A stretch of DNA of 64,000 bases from HKCCE3408 sp039191215 (lineage in GTDB: Bacteria > Pseudomonadota > Alphaproteobacteria > Rhodobacterales > Rhodobacteraceae), in contig JBCCXT010000003.1 in assembly GCA_039191215.1 (NCBI GenBank), forward strand, positions 56,532-120,531, read 5' to 3'. Under the pieces are notes generated by a model. The model was given only the letters and a program-made list of their open reading frames with translations, ran no database searches and was not told the origin of the DNA. Both the position numbers and the translations under genes were made by a program. Below, piece by piece: positions 50,827-60,373 of the stretch (its first letter is position 1; each line of letters opens with the position of its first letter).

Positions 50827-52986
50827 CTAACGGCTATCAAGATCGCCCAAAACCTGCTGCAATACTTCCATCAAAATCTGATCACCCAGATCCGGGCGCT
50901 CCGCTTCGGGTTGCGGCACCGGCCGGGGCATTGCCGCCGGATCGACCATCGGCAGGGGCAGCGGCACCAAATCGGCATGGATCGGCGCCATCGCTTCGCG
51001 CCAGATCTCGGATGGCAGACCACCGCCTGTCACACCTTCCAGCGGCGTGTTATCGTCGTATCCCATCCAAACGCCGGCCACGTAATCCCCGGTAAACGCG
51101 ACAAACCACGCGTCGCGGGCCGAATTTGTCGTGCCCGTCTTTCCGGCGATTTCCCAGCCACCAAACCGGGCATTCTGACCGGTGCCGTTTTCGACAACTT
51201 GATTCATCATATAGATCAGCTGTGCCGCTGCATCGGCTGAGATCACCTGCTCGCCAAAGCCGCCGCCTTCCGGCGCTTCAAACATGGGCTCGCTATCGCC
51301 GGTGAGACGAAGTTCCTCCACGCCGTAGGGCGTCACGGCGAACCCGCCCGATAGGATCCCCGCATAAGCCCCGACCATATCCAGAAGCGTCACTTCTGAG
51401 GCGCCCAGTGCAATGGCCGGGCCCAACTCTCGTAGATTGGCGTCGATCCCAAACCCTTCTGCCACACGCGCGACCTCATCGCGGCCAACCGTTTCCGACA
51501 GTCGCACGGCGGCGGTATTCAGCGACGACCGCAGCGCGTCCAACAGCATGACCTCGCCGTAAAACTCGCCACTGTAATTTGTCGGGCTGTAGGGGCCCGA
51601 CCCAGGAACATCAATTGTCAGCGGTCCATCATAGATCAGGTCATCAAACCGCCAGCCTTGATCGAGGGCGGCGGCATAGATGAATGGCTTAAACGAGCTG
51701 CCGGGCTGACGCTCTGCCTGAACCGCGCGGTTGAAGAGCCCCGCACCGTGATCGCGCCCGCCCACCATGGCGCGCACCGCCCCATCGGCTGACATGATCA
51801 CCACGGCTGCCTCTGCCGCAGAGCCTTCTCGCACCCGTTCGGCAAAAATCAGGTCAACCGCGGCCTCAGCGGCGGCCTGGATTTCGGGGTCAAACGTTGT
51901 GCGGATGATCACGTCTTCGGTGGTCTCGCCGGTCAGAAAATCAGGGCCCGCCCCCATCACCCAATCGGCAAACGCGCCGCCAAGCTCGGCTTGCGCGCCG
52001 GGGCTTAGGACAGCGGGATCGGCGCGCAAGGCGGCCAGTTCAGCATCGTCAATGTAGCCGGACCGGTTCATAAGCCCTAAAACAACATCCGCCCGGTCCT
52101 GGCTACGCTGCAGGTCATTGGTCGGCGCAAATCGTGACGGCGCGGTCAGCAAACCTGCCAGCATTGCGGCCTCTTGCGGACTTGCCTCGGCGGGGCTGCT
52201 GTCAAAATACCGCTGCATCGCGGCGCTCACGCCATAGGCGCCGGCGCCGAAATAGGCGCGGTTCAGGTAGACGGCCAGGACCCCCTCACGCCCATACCGC
52301 GCGGTGATGGCCAGTGCCCAGGGCACCTCCTGCACTTTGCGCCAAATTGTCGTGCGGCGGCAATCAGCCTCAAAGGCCGTCTCGCTTTCCCAGGTCTGCG
52401 GGTCGTATTGCACCCCCAGACACATCAGCTTTGCGATCTGCATCGCCAGGGTGGAGCCACCATGGCCGCTAAAGGGCCCGCGCCCCTCACTCATGTTGAT
52501 CCGCATGGCACTGACGATGCCAATTGGGTCAACGCCAGGATGCCAGTAGAATCGCCGGTCCTCGGTTGCCACCAGGGCTCCGACCAAATTAGTCGAAATG
52601 GCGTCGGGCGCGGCCGTGCCGCCAAATTGCGCACCGCGGCGGGCGAAGATGGCGCCATCGCTGTCAATGAAAGTCACTGAGCCGCGAATGCGCGCGTCCG
52701 AGGCTTCCTCAAGATCGGGCAGGGTTGTGTAGACATAGCCGGTCGCCAAAACCACAAGCAGCACCAAAACCGCCGTCGATCGCCAGACCAGCGCCCAGAT
52801 CAGGCGCGTAACAAATCCAAAGACGCGGGAAATGATCCCGCCGCGCTTGGGCGGATTGCGGCGTTTGCGCTTCGCTGGCGTCCGGCGCCGTGTTCCGCCG
52901 CCAGCGCCACCGGATTTGCCCGAACGTTGTGCGCCGCCGCGACGGTCTGCCACCAATCTACGCGTGCCACTGCCACCATTTGCCAT
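50827..52986 (-). CDS. Class A penicillin-binding protein (PBP1A-type, bifunctional)
   Basis: The 719-residue protein polymerises and cross-links peptidoglycan. A basic cytoplasmic tail rich in Gly, Arg and Lys precedes one membrane anchor (STAVLVLLVVLATGYVY). The transglycosylase domain has the catalytic glutamate in TEDRRFYWHPGVDP and the GHGGSTLAMQIAKL motif. The transpeptidase domain shows SSFK (in QPGSSFKPFIYA), SLN (in SSLNTAAVRL) and KTGTT. Length is close to shorter PBP1A proteins. Start 52986 is chosen because homology begins after MANGGSG; the open frame extends 46 codons more. It is divergent from glnK. Confidence 0.94.
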   Translation of the reverse strand: MANGGSGTRRLVADRRGGAQRSGKSGGAGGGTRRRTPAKRKRRNPPKRGGIISRVFGFVTRLIWALVWRSTAVLVLLVVLATGYVYTTLPDLEEASDARIRGSVTFIDSDGAIFARRGAQFGGTAAPDAISTNLVGALVATEDRRFYWHPGVDPIGIVSAMRINMSEGRGPFSGHGGSTLAMQIAKLMCLGVQYDPQTWESETAFEADCRRTTIWRKVQEVPWALAITARYGREGVLAVYLNRAYFGAGAYGVSAAMQRYFDSSPAEASPQEAAMLAGLLTAPSRFAPTNDLQRSQDRADVVLGLMNRSGYIDDAELAALRADPAVLSPGAQAELGGAFADWVMGAGPDFLTGETTEDVIIRTTFDPEIQAAAEAAVDLIFAERVREGSAAEAAVVIMSADGAVRAMVGGRDHGAGLFNRAVQAERQPGSSFKPFIYAAALDQGWRFDDLIYDGPLTIDVPGSGPYSPTNYSGEFYGEVMLLDALRSSLNTAAVRLSETVGRDEVARVAEGFGIDANLRELGPAIALGASEVTLLDMVGAYAGILSGGFAVTPYGVEELRLTGDSEPMFEAPEGGGFGEQVISADAAAQLIYMMNQVVENGTGQNARFGGWEIAGKTGTTNSARDAWFVAFTGDYVAGVWMGYDDNTPLEGVTGGGLPSEIWREAMAPIHADLVPLPLPMVDPAAMPRPVPQPEAERPDLGDQILMEVLQQVLGDLDSR

Positions 52987-53106
52987 GCTTGTGCCTGACC
53001 TGCCCAATTTTGCCGCGACGATACGCGGTTTTGAGTCGGATGTGGAGAGTGCCCATGCCCGGCGCAAGTTTTTCAAATGCCTAAAAAGTAGCCGATGATC
53101 AAATTT

Positions 53107-53123
53107 TGCGCAAAATTTTTGCA
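53107..53123 (+). promoter_or_regulatory. Candidate NtrC-type site upstream of glnK
   Basis: TGC-N11-GCA (53107-53123), inside the AT-rich palindromic stretch GCGCAAAATTTTTGC, matches the NtrC half-site spacing. It lies about 120 bases before the glnK start, where an NtrC enhancer would be expected. It also sits upstream of the divergent PBP gene. Confidence 0.4.
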
Positions 53124-53240
53124 ATCCATGGCGAGCGCGTGCCTTTGACCCAGTCGCTCAAGTTGCCCTCGGGCATCGCGCGCCCTGTTTTACCGCAGTG
53201 ATGTCCGTTCGGGGGCAAATGACAAGCGAGGGAAACAGAC

Positions 53241-53579
53241 GTGAAACTCATCATCGCAGCGATCAAACCGTTCAAGCTGGAGGAGGTTCGCGAAGCGCTT
53301 ACCTCCATCGGCGTGCGCGGCATGATGGTGACCGAGATCAAGGGCTTTGGCTCGCAATCTGGGCACACCGAGATTTATCGCGGCGCGGAATATGCCGTAA
53401 ATTTCGTGCCGAAAGTCAAGCTGGAAGTCGTGGTGGCAGACAGCATGGCCGACCAGGTTGTCGACACCATCGCATCAACCGCGAAAACCGACAAAATCGG
53501 CGACGGCAAGATCTTTGTCGTCGACGTGCAATCAGCGGTGCGTGTGCGGACGGGTGAGACAAATGACGAAGCGCTCTGA
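53241..53579 (+). CDS. glnK: Nitrogen regulatory protein P-II (GlnK)
   Basis: PII signals nitrogen and carbon status by binding ATP, ADP and 2-oxoglutarate and blocks AmtB when nitrogen is sufficient. The 112-residue trimer subunit has the T-loop GHTEIYRGAEYAVNFVPK with the uridylylation residue Y51 and the C-terminal GDGKIFVVDVQSAVRVRTGE. Position immediately before amtB (37 bases) identifies it as GlnK rather than GlnB. GAGGGA precedes the start. A candidate NtrC site lies upstream. Confidence 0.96.
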   Translation: MKLIIAAIKPFKLEEVREALTSIGVRGMMVTEIKGFGSQSGHTEIYRGAEYAVNFVPKVKLEVVVADSMADQVVDTIASTAKTDKIGDGKIFVVDVQSAVRVRTGETNDEAL

Positions 53580-53616
53580 GTCGCTTTACCGTCATAAAAA
53601 TCAAGGACATGGGATA

Positions 53617-54954
53617 ATGACTAGCAAATCTTTTCTCAAGCTCGGGCTTGCTGCTGCACTCGTGCTAGCGCCGGCAGCGGGCTTCGCGCAGGAAGCCGAA
53701 GCGGTGCCGGGCTTCGACGAAATCGGCCCCTACATCATGACAACATTGTTGTTCATGATGGCGGGTTTTTTGGTGTTCTTCATGGCGTGCGGCTTTGCCA
53801 TGTTGGAAGGCGGACTTGTGCGCCAAAAGAACGTGGCCATGCAGATGACGAAGAACATCGGCTTGTTCTCCTTCGCCGCGATCATGTATTGGCTGATGGG
53901 TTTCAACCTGATGTATCCAGGCGACGGCTGGATCGTGCCGGGCTGGGTCGGCCCGTTCTTTTCAACGACGGTGCTTGATCCGGTTGGTGTGGATGCCGCA
54001 GATGCCGCGTTGGACTATGCGTCCATCGGCTCTGACTTCTTCTTCCAGTTGGTCTTTGTTGCCGCGACCGCCTCGATCGTGTCGGGCGCATTGGCCGAGC
54101 GGATCAAACTTTGGCCATTCCTGATCTTCGTCATTGTGCTGACGGGTGTCATGTATCCGATCTCGGGCTCTTGGCAGTGGGGCGGCGGCTGGCTGTCTGA
54201 GGCCGGCTTCTCCGACTTCGCGGGCTCCACAGTTGTGCACTCGGTCGGTGGCTGGGCCGCACTTGCAGGTGCGATCGTGCTGGGGCCACGCCTGGGCAAG
54301 TACGGCCCCGATGGGCGCGTCAATCCGATGCCGGGCTCGAACCTCGCACTGGCGACACTGGGTATGTTTATCCTCTGGCTCGGCTGGTTTGGCTTCAACG
54401 GCGGCTCGCAGCTTGCCATGGGCACGGTTGGCGACGTCTCCGATGTCAGCCGGATCTTTGCCAACACCAACATGGCGGCGGCATGCGGAGCGGTGACGGC
54501 ACTGATCTTGACCCAGGTTCTCTACAGCAAGCCCGACCTCACCATGGTCCTGAACGGCGCGCTGGCCGGTCTGGTCTCGATCACGGCTGAGCCGTTGGCG
54601 CCGACACTCTTTGGCGCACTTTGGATCGGTGCGATCGGTGGTGTGATCGTGGTCTTCACCGTGCCGATGTTGGACAAGCTAAAAATCGACGATGTCGTCG
54701 GCGCCATTCCGGTCCACCTCTTTGCCGGTATATGGGGCACAATCGCCGTTATCTTCTACGGCGGCGCCAGCCTTGGCACCCAGCTTTTGGGCATTGCGGC
54801 CTATGGCGTGTTCACATTCGTGGCGAGCCTTGTTGTTTGGTTCATCCTGAAAGCCGTGCTTGGCATCCGGGTGTCCGAAGAGGACGAAACCGCCGGCCTC
54901 GACGTCTCGGAACTTGGCATGGAGGCCTATCCGGACTTCACCAAGGCGTCTTAA
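53617..54954 (+). CDS. amtB: Ammonium transporter AmtB
   Basis: AmtB imports ammonium/ammonia as a trimer regulated by GlnK. The 445-residue protein has a cleavable signal peptide (FLKLGLAAALVLAPAAGFAQ), then about 11 membrane helices. Family segments are FFMACGFAMLEGGLVRQKN, GALAERIKLWPF, FAGSTVVHSVGGWAALAGAI with pore residues, and GWFGFNGGS. An AAGGA ribosome binding site precedes ATG 53617. The open frame continuing upstream overlaps glnK and is not coding. A terminator follows at 55001. Confidence 0.97.
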   Translation: MTSKSFLKLGLAAALVLAPAAGFAQEAEAVPGFDEIGPYIMTTLLFMMAGFLVFFMACGFAMLEGGLVRQKNVAMQMTKNIGLFSFAAIMYWLMGFNLMYPGDGWIVPGWVGPFFSTTVLDPVGVDAADAALDYASIGSDFFFQLVFVAATASIVSGALAERIKLWPFLIFVIVLTGVMYPISGSWQWGGGWLSEAGFSDFAGSTVVHSVGGWAALAGAIVLGPRLGKYGPDGRVNPMPGSNLALATLGMFILWLGWFGFNGGSQLAMGTVGDVSDVSRIFANTNMAAACGAVTALILTQVLYSKPDLTMVLNGALAGLVSITAEPLAPTLFGALWIGAIGGVIVVFTVPMLDKLKIDDVVGAIPVHLFAGIWGTIAVIFYGGASLGTQLLGIAAYGVFTFVASLVVWFILKAVLGIRVSEEDETAGLDVSELGMEAYPDFTKAS

Positions 54955-55000
54955 GCTTAACTGAGCCTCCGGCCCCATCCTCCCTGGGCCGGGCAAAACT

Positions 55001-55028
55001 AGGGCGCGCCTTTGGGTGCGCCCTTTTT
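55001..55028 (+). terminator. Rho-independent terminator of glnK-amtB
   Basis: AGGGCGC (55001-55007) pairs with GCGCCCT (55018-55024) and is followed by a T run (55024-55028). It lies 47 bases after the amtB stop. Confidence 0.85.
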
Positions 55029-55162
55029 ATTGCCGGTCTGCTGCAAGTCGATCCCGATCCGGCGATTGCCCGGCGGCCACAGGAAGCCCAAAATCAACCC
55101 TGTCTTGCAGAGCCGCATACAAGGCGTTAGCAACCTCTGGCACTAGGCCAAAGGGTTCCGCC

Positions 55163-56227
55163 GTGGACGACTTGAGATCGACATATCTGGACCGTATCGC
55201 ATCCGCCGCCAATGAAACGGCGCTGGAAGAGATACGCGTTGCGGCCCTGGGTAAAAAGGGTGAGATCAGCCTTCGCATGCGCGAATTGGGCAAGATGAGC
55301 CCGGATGAGCGCCAGGTTGCGGGACCGGCGCTGAATGCGCTGAAGGAGGAGGTCAATACAGCTCTGGTCGCGCGCAAAGCGGCGCTTGCCGATGCGGCCT
55401 TGGATGAGCGTCTGAAGGGTGAGTGGCTTGATGTCACCCTGCCCGCCCGTCCGCGGCGCCAGGGCAGCATTCACCCGGTCAGCCAAGTGACCGAGGAAGT
55501 GACCGCAATCTTTGCCGATATGGGCTTTGCCGTCGCCGAAGGCCCCCAGATCGACAGCGACTGGTACAATTTTGATGCGCTGAATATCCCCGGCCACCAC
55601 CCCGCGCGCGCGGAAATGGACACGTTTTATCTAGCCCGGGCCGATGGCGACAACCGCCCGCCGCATGTGCTGCGCACGCATACCAGCCCCGTGCAGATCC
55701 GCACGATGGAGGCGCAGGGCGCGCCGCTCCGGATCATTGCGCCCGGCCGCGTCTACCGCGCCGATTATGATCAGACGCACACGCCGATGTTCCATCAGGT
55801 GGAGGGTCTGGCGATTGACCGCGATATCTCGATGGCAAATCTGAAATGGGTGCTGGAAGAGTTCTTTTCGGCCTATTTCGGCACCAAGGTGGTGACCCGT
55901 TTCCGGGCCTCACATTTCCCGTTCACGGAACCGTCGGCCGAGGTTGATATCCAGTGCAGCTTTGAGGGCGGCACGGTGCGTGTGGGCGAGGGCTCCGATT
56001 GGTTGGAGGTTCTGGGCTCCGGCATGGTGCATCCCAAAGTGCTGGAGGCAGGCGGGGTCGACCCGGCTGAGTGGCAGGGCTTTGCCTTCGGCATGGGCAT
56101 CGACCGGATCGCGATGCTGAAATACGGCATCCCCGACCTGCGCGCGTTCTTCGAGTCGGACCTGCGCTGGCTGCGCCATTATGGGTTCTCAGCGCTGCAA
56201 GTGCCTGCGATGCATTCGGGGGTTTGA
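55163..56227 (+). CDS. pheS: Phenylalanine--tRNA ligase alpha subunit
   Basis: PheS forms the catalytic half of the heterotetrameric enzyme. The 354-residue product begins (M)DDLRSTYLDRIASAA and contains GKKGEISLRMRELGKM, then the class II motif 2 region HTSPVQIRTM and RVYRADYDQTHTPMFHQVEGL, and motif 3 GMGIDRIAMLKYGI. It starts with GTG 55163, preceded by AAGGG; the longer frame from 55016 includes the terminator area and is not coding. The downstream HIRAN-like gene begins three bases after its stop. Confidence 0.96.
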   Translation: MDDLRSTYLDRIASAANETALEEIRVAALGKKGEISLRMRELGKMSPDERQVAGPALNALKEEVNTALVARKAALADAALDERLKGEWLDVTLPARPRRQGSIHPVSQVTEEVTAIFADMGFAVAEGPQIDSDWYNFDALNIPGHHPARAEMDTFYLARADGDNRPPHVLRTHTSPVQIRTMEAQGAPLRIIAPGRVYRADYDQTHTPMFHQVEGLAIDRDISMANLKWVLEEFFSAYFGTKVVTRFRASHFPFTEPSAEVDIQCSFEGGTVRVGEGSDWLEVLGSGMVHPKVLEAGGVDPAEWQGFAFGMGIDRIAMLKYGIPDLRAFFESDLRWLRHYGFSALQVPAMHSGV

Positions 56228-56230
56228 GAG

Positions 56231-56674
56231 ATGTTTGGATGGTTCCGTCGTGGACAACCCACACAGCCCATTGCCGATAGGTTTCTTGGCGAAGTATGGA
56301 TCGAGGGCGATGGCGAATTTTCGCAGGAGATCGTCGGGGAGTCGCACTATCAAGGAGCGATCGCTGCGGTGGCAGGCCCAAAAGGCGATGAAGCGAAAGA
56401 CTTCCAGTGCCGTGCGTTTCTTATCTGTGAGAGAAATAACGCGTTTGACGACAATGCAGTGTCGGTCAAGATAAAAAACCGAACCGTTGGGTATCTGTCG
56501 CGCAAGGTGAACTATTCTTATCGGACGGCCCTATCGCAGATCTCTCTTCGCCTTCCTGCTGCATCCGTCGATGCCTTGATTGTCGGTGGCTGGAAAAACA
56601 ATCGCAGTGAGGGCCACTACGGAGTTCAATTGGACATGATCTGGCCAGTTCGTTTTGTGGAGCGAGTAGATTGA
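56231..56674 (+). CDS. HIRAN-like domain protein inserted between pheS and pheT
   Basis: The 147-residue protein has a HIRAN-like pattern at about residues 35-115: EIVGESHYQGAIAAV, FLICERNNAFDDNAVSVKIKNRTVGYLSRK and NYSYRTAL. HIRAN domains bind DNA 3' ends in HLTF/Rad5 helicases and occur as single domains in bacteria. It lies three bases after pheS, and its stop overlaps the pheT start (TTGA). Its codon usage and lower GC differ from pheST, suggesting later insertion. Whether it affects tRNA synthetase expression is unknown. Confidence 0.75.
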   Translation: MFGWFRRGQPTQPIADRFLGEVWIEGDGEFSQEIVGESHYQGAIAAVAGPKGDEAKDFQCRAFLICERNNAFDDNAVSVKIKNRTVGYLSRKVNYSYRTALSQISLRLPAASVDALIVGGWKNNRSEGHYGVQLDMIWPVRFVERVD

Positions 56675-59079
56675 AATTCACCCTGTCCTGGCTGAGAGAG
56701 CATCTTGAGACGACGGCGACTGTCGCGGAGATCACAGAGACCCTCACCGACATTGGTTTAGAGGTCGAAGAGGTCGTTGATCCGGGCGAAAAGCTGCGTC
56801 CCTTTACGATAGGAAAAGTCGCTTCGACCGAACAGCACCCGGATGCGGACCGGCTGCGGGTCTGCCAGGTGGAGACCAAAGACGGGCTGCAGCAGATCAT
56901 TTGTGGTGCGCCGAATGCGCGGGCCGGGATCACAGTCGTTGTAGCCCATCCCGGCACCTATGTGCCCGGCATCGACACCACCATTGGCGTCGGCAAGATC
57001 CGCGGTGTCGAAAGCTTTGGCATGATGGCGTCCGAGCGCGAGCTTGAGCTGTCAGACGAGCATGACGGGATCATTGAGCTGCCCTGGGGTGAGATCGGAG
57101 AGAGCTTTGCAGATTGGCTGGCCGCCAATGACCCGGCCCGCGTGGACCCAATGATCGAAATTGCGATCACGCCAAACCGGCAGGATGCGCTTGGCGTGCA
57201 TGGCATCGCGCGCGATCTGGCCGCGCGTGGTCTTGGCACCTTAATCGAGCGTCAGGTTGAGCCCGTCCCGGGGCAGTTTCCGTGCCCCGTTGGCGTGATA
57301 ATTGACGCCGACGCGCAAAACGACGCGCCCCATTTCGCTGGCCGTGTGATCCGCGCTGTGAAAAACGGGCCAAGCCCGGCCTGGCTTCAGGCGCGGCTCA
57401 AAGCGATTGGGTTGCGGCCGATCTCAGCCTTGGTCGATGTGACCAATTTCTTCACCTACGACCAAAACCGCCCCTTACACGTGTTTGACGTCGACAAGAT
57501 GCAGGGCAATCTGCGGGTTCATCGCGCGGCGGGCGGTGAGAAATTGCTGGCGCTGGATGGCAAGGAATACAGCTTCTCCGCCGGGCAGCTTTTGATCTCT
57601 GACGCTACTGGCCCGGAAGCCATCGGCGGCGTCATGGGGGGCGAGGAAACCGGCTGCACGGAGGCCACCACCACGGTCTTCATCGAAAGTGCCTGGTGGG
57701 ATCCGATCCGCACCGCTTATACCGGGCGCGATCTGAAGATCAATTCCGATGCGCGGTACCGGTTCGAGCGTGGCGTCGATCCCGCCTCAGCGGTGCCGGG
57801 GCTTGAAGCCGCGACACGGATGATCTTGGAACTGTGCGGCGGCGAGGCGTCCGAGCTTGTCGAAGCGGGCGCACCGATTGACACTGCGCGCAGCTATCCG
57901 CTTAACACCAAACGGGTCGAAAGCCTGGTGGGGATGGAGATCGCCCAGGCGACCCAGGCGCAATACCTGACCGACCTTGGATTTGAGGTTTCGGGCACGG
58001 GCAACATCTTGCAGGCGTCGGTGCCGTCCTGGCGGCGCGATGTGCAGGGTGAGGCCGATTTGGTCGAAGAAGTCGCCCGCATGGCGTCGCTGACCAAGCT
58101 AGAGCCCCGGGCCATGCCGCGCCCGCGTACGGGCGTACCGGAGCCGATCCTGACGCCGATGCAATTGCGCGAACGCGCCGCGCGCCGCACCTGCGCCGCA
58201 CTTGGATATGATGAATGTGTGACCTACAGCTTCATCGATCAGCGGGCGGCGGGTTTGTTCGATGGCGGGACCGACGCGACACGGCTCGAAAACCCGATCT
58301 CGTCGGAGATGAGCCATCTGCGCCCGGCGCTGCTGCCTGGTCTTCTCCAGGCTGCGGCACGCAACCAGGCCCGGGGCTTCAACGATTTGGCCCTTTTTGA
58401 GATCGGCGCGGCGTTTCATGGCGGTGAGCCGGGCGAGCAGCATTTGCTGGTCACGGGGCTTTTGATTGGCCAGACCGGACCAAAGGACCCCCACAAAACC
58501 CAGCGCGCCGTCGATCCGTTCGACGTCAAGGCCGATGCAGAGGCTGTGTTGGCCGCCATGGGTGCGCCGGCCAAGGTGCAGATCCTGCGCGGCGCGCAGT
58601 CTTGGTGGCATCCGGGACGTCACGGCATGATCTGCCTTGGCCCCAAAAAGGTGCTCGGTGTCTACGGTGAGTTGCACCCGAGGGTCTTGCAGGAATTGGA
58701 CGTCAAAGGCCCGGCCATGGCCTTCACGCTGTGGCCCGAAGCCGTGCCGATGCCGCGCCAGGCCGGGCCCAATCGCGGCGCCCTGGTGATGAGCGATCTG
58801 CAACCGGTGGAGCGTGATTTCGCCTTTGTGGTCGCGGCTGATATCGAAGCGGCCAGCCTGGTCACAGCAGCTGCGGGTGCCGACAAGACGCTGATCGATG
58901 AGGTCCGCGTCTTTGATGAGTTTCGCGGCGGCAGCTTTGGGGAAGGGCAGAAATCCATCGCCCTGACCGTGCGGTTGCAGCCGCAGGACAAGACACTGAC
59001 CGAAGACGAGATTGACGCAGTCGGTGCCAAGATCATCGACAAGATCACAAAAGCTACAGGCGGCATGCTGCGGAGCTAA
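56671..59079 (+). CDS. pheT: Phenylalanine--tRNA ligase beta subunit
   Basis: PheT provides tRNA binding and editing. The 802-residue protein begins MKFTLSWLREHLETTATVAEI, followed by the EMAP/tRNA-binding domain (AEQHPDADRLRVCQV-like, here STEQHPDADRLRVCQVET), the B3/4 editing domain, B5 domain and a C-terminal FDX-ACB anticodon-binding domain (QPVERDFAFVVAADIEA to LTEDEIDAVGAKI). Length is normal. Translation starts at TTG 56671, which overlaps the stop of the preceding HIRAN-like gene, with GGAG upstream. Confidence 0.97.
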   Translation: MKFTLSWLREHLETTATVAEITETLTDIGLEVEEVVDPGEKLRPFTIGKVASTEQHPDADRLRVCQVETKDGLQQIICGAPNARAGITVVVAHPGTYVPGIDTTIGVGKIRGVESFGMMASERELELSDEHDGIIELPWGEIGESFADWLAANDPARVDPMIEIAITPNRQDALGVHGIARDLAARGLGTLIERQVEPVPGQFPCPVGVIIDADAQNDAPHFAGRVIRAVKNGPSPAWLQARLKAIGLRPISALVDVTNFFTYDQNRPLHVFDVDKMQGNLRVHRAAGGEKLLALDGKEYSFSAGQLLISDATGPEAIGGVMGGEETGCTEATTTVFIESAWWDPIRTAYTGRDLKINSDARYRFERGVDPASAVPGLEAATRMILELCGGEASELVEAGAPIDTARSYPLNTKRVESLVGMEIAQATQAQYLTDLGFEVSGTGNILQASVPSWRRDVQGEADLVEEVARMASLTKLEPRAMPRPRTGVPEPILTPMQLRERAARRTCAALGYDECVTYSFIDQRAAGLFDGGTDATRLENPISSEMSHLRPALLPGLLQAAARNQARGFNDLALFEIGAAFHGGEPGEQHLLVTGLLIGQTGPKDPHKTQRAVDPFDVKADAEAVLAAMGAPAKVQILRGAQSWWHPGRHGMICLGPKKVLGVYGELHPRVLQELDVKGPAMAFTLWPEAVPMPRQAGPNRGALVMSDLQPVERDFAFVVAADIEAASLVTAAAGADKTLIDEVRVFDEFRGGSFGEGQKSIALTVRLQPQDKTLTEDEIDAVGAKIIDKITKATGGMLRS

Positions 59080-59083
59080 TGCG

Positions 59084-59533
59084 ATGAAACTCAACGTCTA
59101 TCTATCGGGTGAGATCCACACCGACTGGCGCGAGGAGATTATGGCCGGTTCGGCCGACCTAGAGGTGCAGTTCAGTGCGCCGGTCACCGATCATGCCGCC
59201 AGCGACGATTGCGGCGTGGCAATCCTCGGCTCTGAGGCGGACAAGTTTTGGCATGATCATAAAGGCGCTAAGCTGAACGCGATCCGCACCCGCCAGGCCA
59301 TTGCTGAGGCCGATGTCATCGTTGTCCGTTTTGGAGAGAAGTACCGGCAATGGAACGCGGCCTTTGATGCGGGTTATGCCGCCGCGCTTGGCAAGTCCCT
59401 GATTGTGCTGCATGGGCCAGATCATGCCCATGCGCTCAAAGAAGTCGACGCCGCCGCCCTGGCTGTTGCTGAGACGCCAGCGCAAGTTGTGCAACTGTTG
59501 CGCTATGCGCTGACGGGCAAGCTGCCGGATTAG
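59084..59533 (+). CDS. YtoQ family protein
   Basis: The 149-residue product is a YtoQ homologue: MKLNVYLSGEIHTDWREEI, SDDCGVAILGSEADKFWHDHKGAKLNAIRTRQAI and VIVVRFGEKYRQWNAAFDAGYAAALGKSLIVLH define the family. A nucleoside-deoxyribosyltransferase-like fold is likely, but no activity is established. It follows pheT after four bases and is probably in the same transcript; its end overlaps the convergent GST gene by four bases. Confidence 0.9.
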   Translation: MKLNVYLSGEIHTDWREEIMAGSADLEVQFSAPVTDHAASDDCGVAILGSEADKFWHDHKGAKLNAIRTRQAIAEADVIVVRFGEKYRQWNAAFDAGYAAALGKSLIVLHGPDHAHALKEVDAAALAVAETPAQVVQLLRYALTGKLPD

Positions 59534-60231
59534 CCTTCACGCGGTGGGATGTTGCGCCCTCTGGTAACGGCAGGTCGTGCGTTAAACCGGTCGCAATAGG
59601 GCTGCAGATTGGTGAAATCCTGCCAGCCGACCATCTCTTTCACGCCGTAAAAGTCCAGCGCGCCGAGCCAGGGCACGATGGCAATATCGGCAACCGAGAA
59701 TTCACCAGCGACCCAGTCTTTGCCGTCCAGTGCGCCGTTGATCACGTTCAAAAGCCGCTTGGCTTCGGCCAAATACCTCTCGCGCGGGCGGGGGTCTTCG
59801 ATCTCAGCCCCGGCGAATTTCGCGAAATAGCCAAGCTGGCCCAGCATTGGCCCCAAACCGCCCATCTGCCACATAAGCCATTGCGTGATGTGATGTTTAT
59901 CCGCCGTCGAACTGCCCAATAGCTTGCCCGACTTCTCGCCGAGATAAAGCAGGATTGCACCAGATTCAAACAGTCCAATGGGCGCGCCATCAGGTCCGTT
60001 TGGATCAATAATGGCAGGGATCTTGTTATTCGGATTGAGGCTTAGAAACGCGTCACTTTTGACATCCGCATCGCCGAGTGTGACCCGGTGCGGCTCATAG
60101 TCCAGACCCGTTTCCTCAAGCGTGATTGAGGCTTTCACGCCGTTGGGCGTGGGAAACGAATAAAGCTGGATCACATCGGGGTTTTGCGCGGGCCAGCGCT
60201 CGGTGATCGGAAAATTCGAAAGATCGGCCAT
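59530..60231 (-). CDS. Glutathione S-transferase family protein (YfcG/Ure2p-like)
   Basis: The 233-residue protein has a thioredoxin-fold N-domain (IQLYSFPTPNGVKASITLEETGL, LSLNPNNKIPAIIDP, GLFESGAILLYLGEKSGKL) and an all-helical C-domain (DWVAGEFSVADIAIVPWL). The NPNNKIPAI and ESGAIL segments match YfcG-type enzymes with disulfide-bond reductase activity. Length is normal and it is cytoplasmic. It is divergent from mscL. Confidence 0.92.
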   Translation of the reverse strand: MADLSNFPITERWPAQNPDVIQLYSFPTPNGVKASITLEETGLDYEPHRVTLGDADVKSDAFLSLNPNNKIPAIIDPNGPDGAPIGLFESGAILLYLGEKSGKLLGSSTADKHHITQWLMWQMGGLGPMLGQLGYFAKFAGAEIEDPRPRERYLAEAKRLLNVINGALDGKDWVAGEFSVADIAIVPWLGALDFYGVKEMVGWQDFTNLQPYCDRFNARPAVTRGRNIPPREG

Positions 60232-60373
60232 CTCAGAGCTCCCAAAGTCTTTGCTTTTTGGTTAGATAAACGATTTTTTCCCCTTCGCCACGACCCTAAC
60301 CTCCGTTAAGTTTCACAGCGCCTGTGTGTAAATGCGCAGATGCCAGAATCAGTTATGGGACAGGAACGACAAA

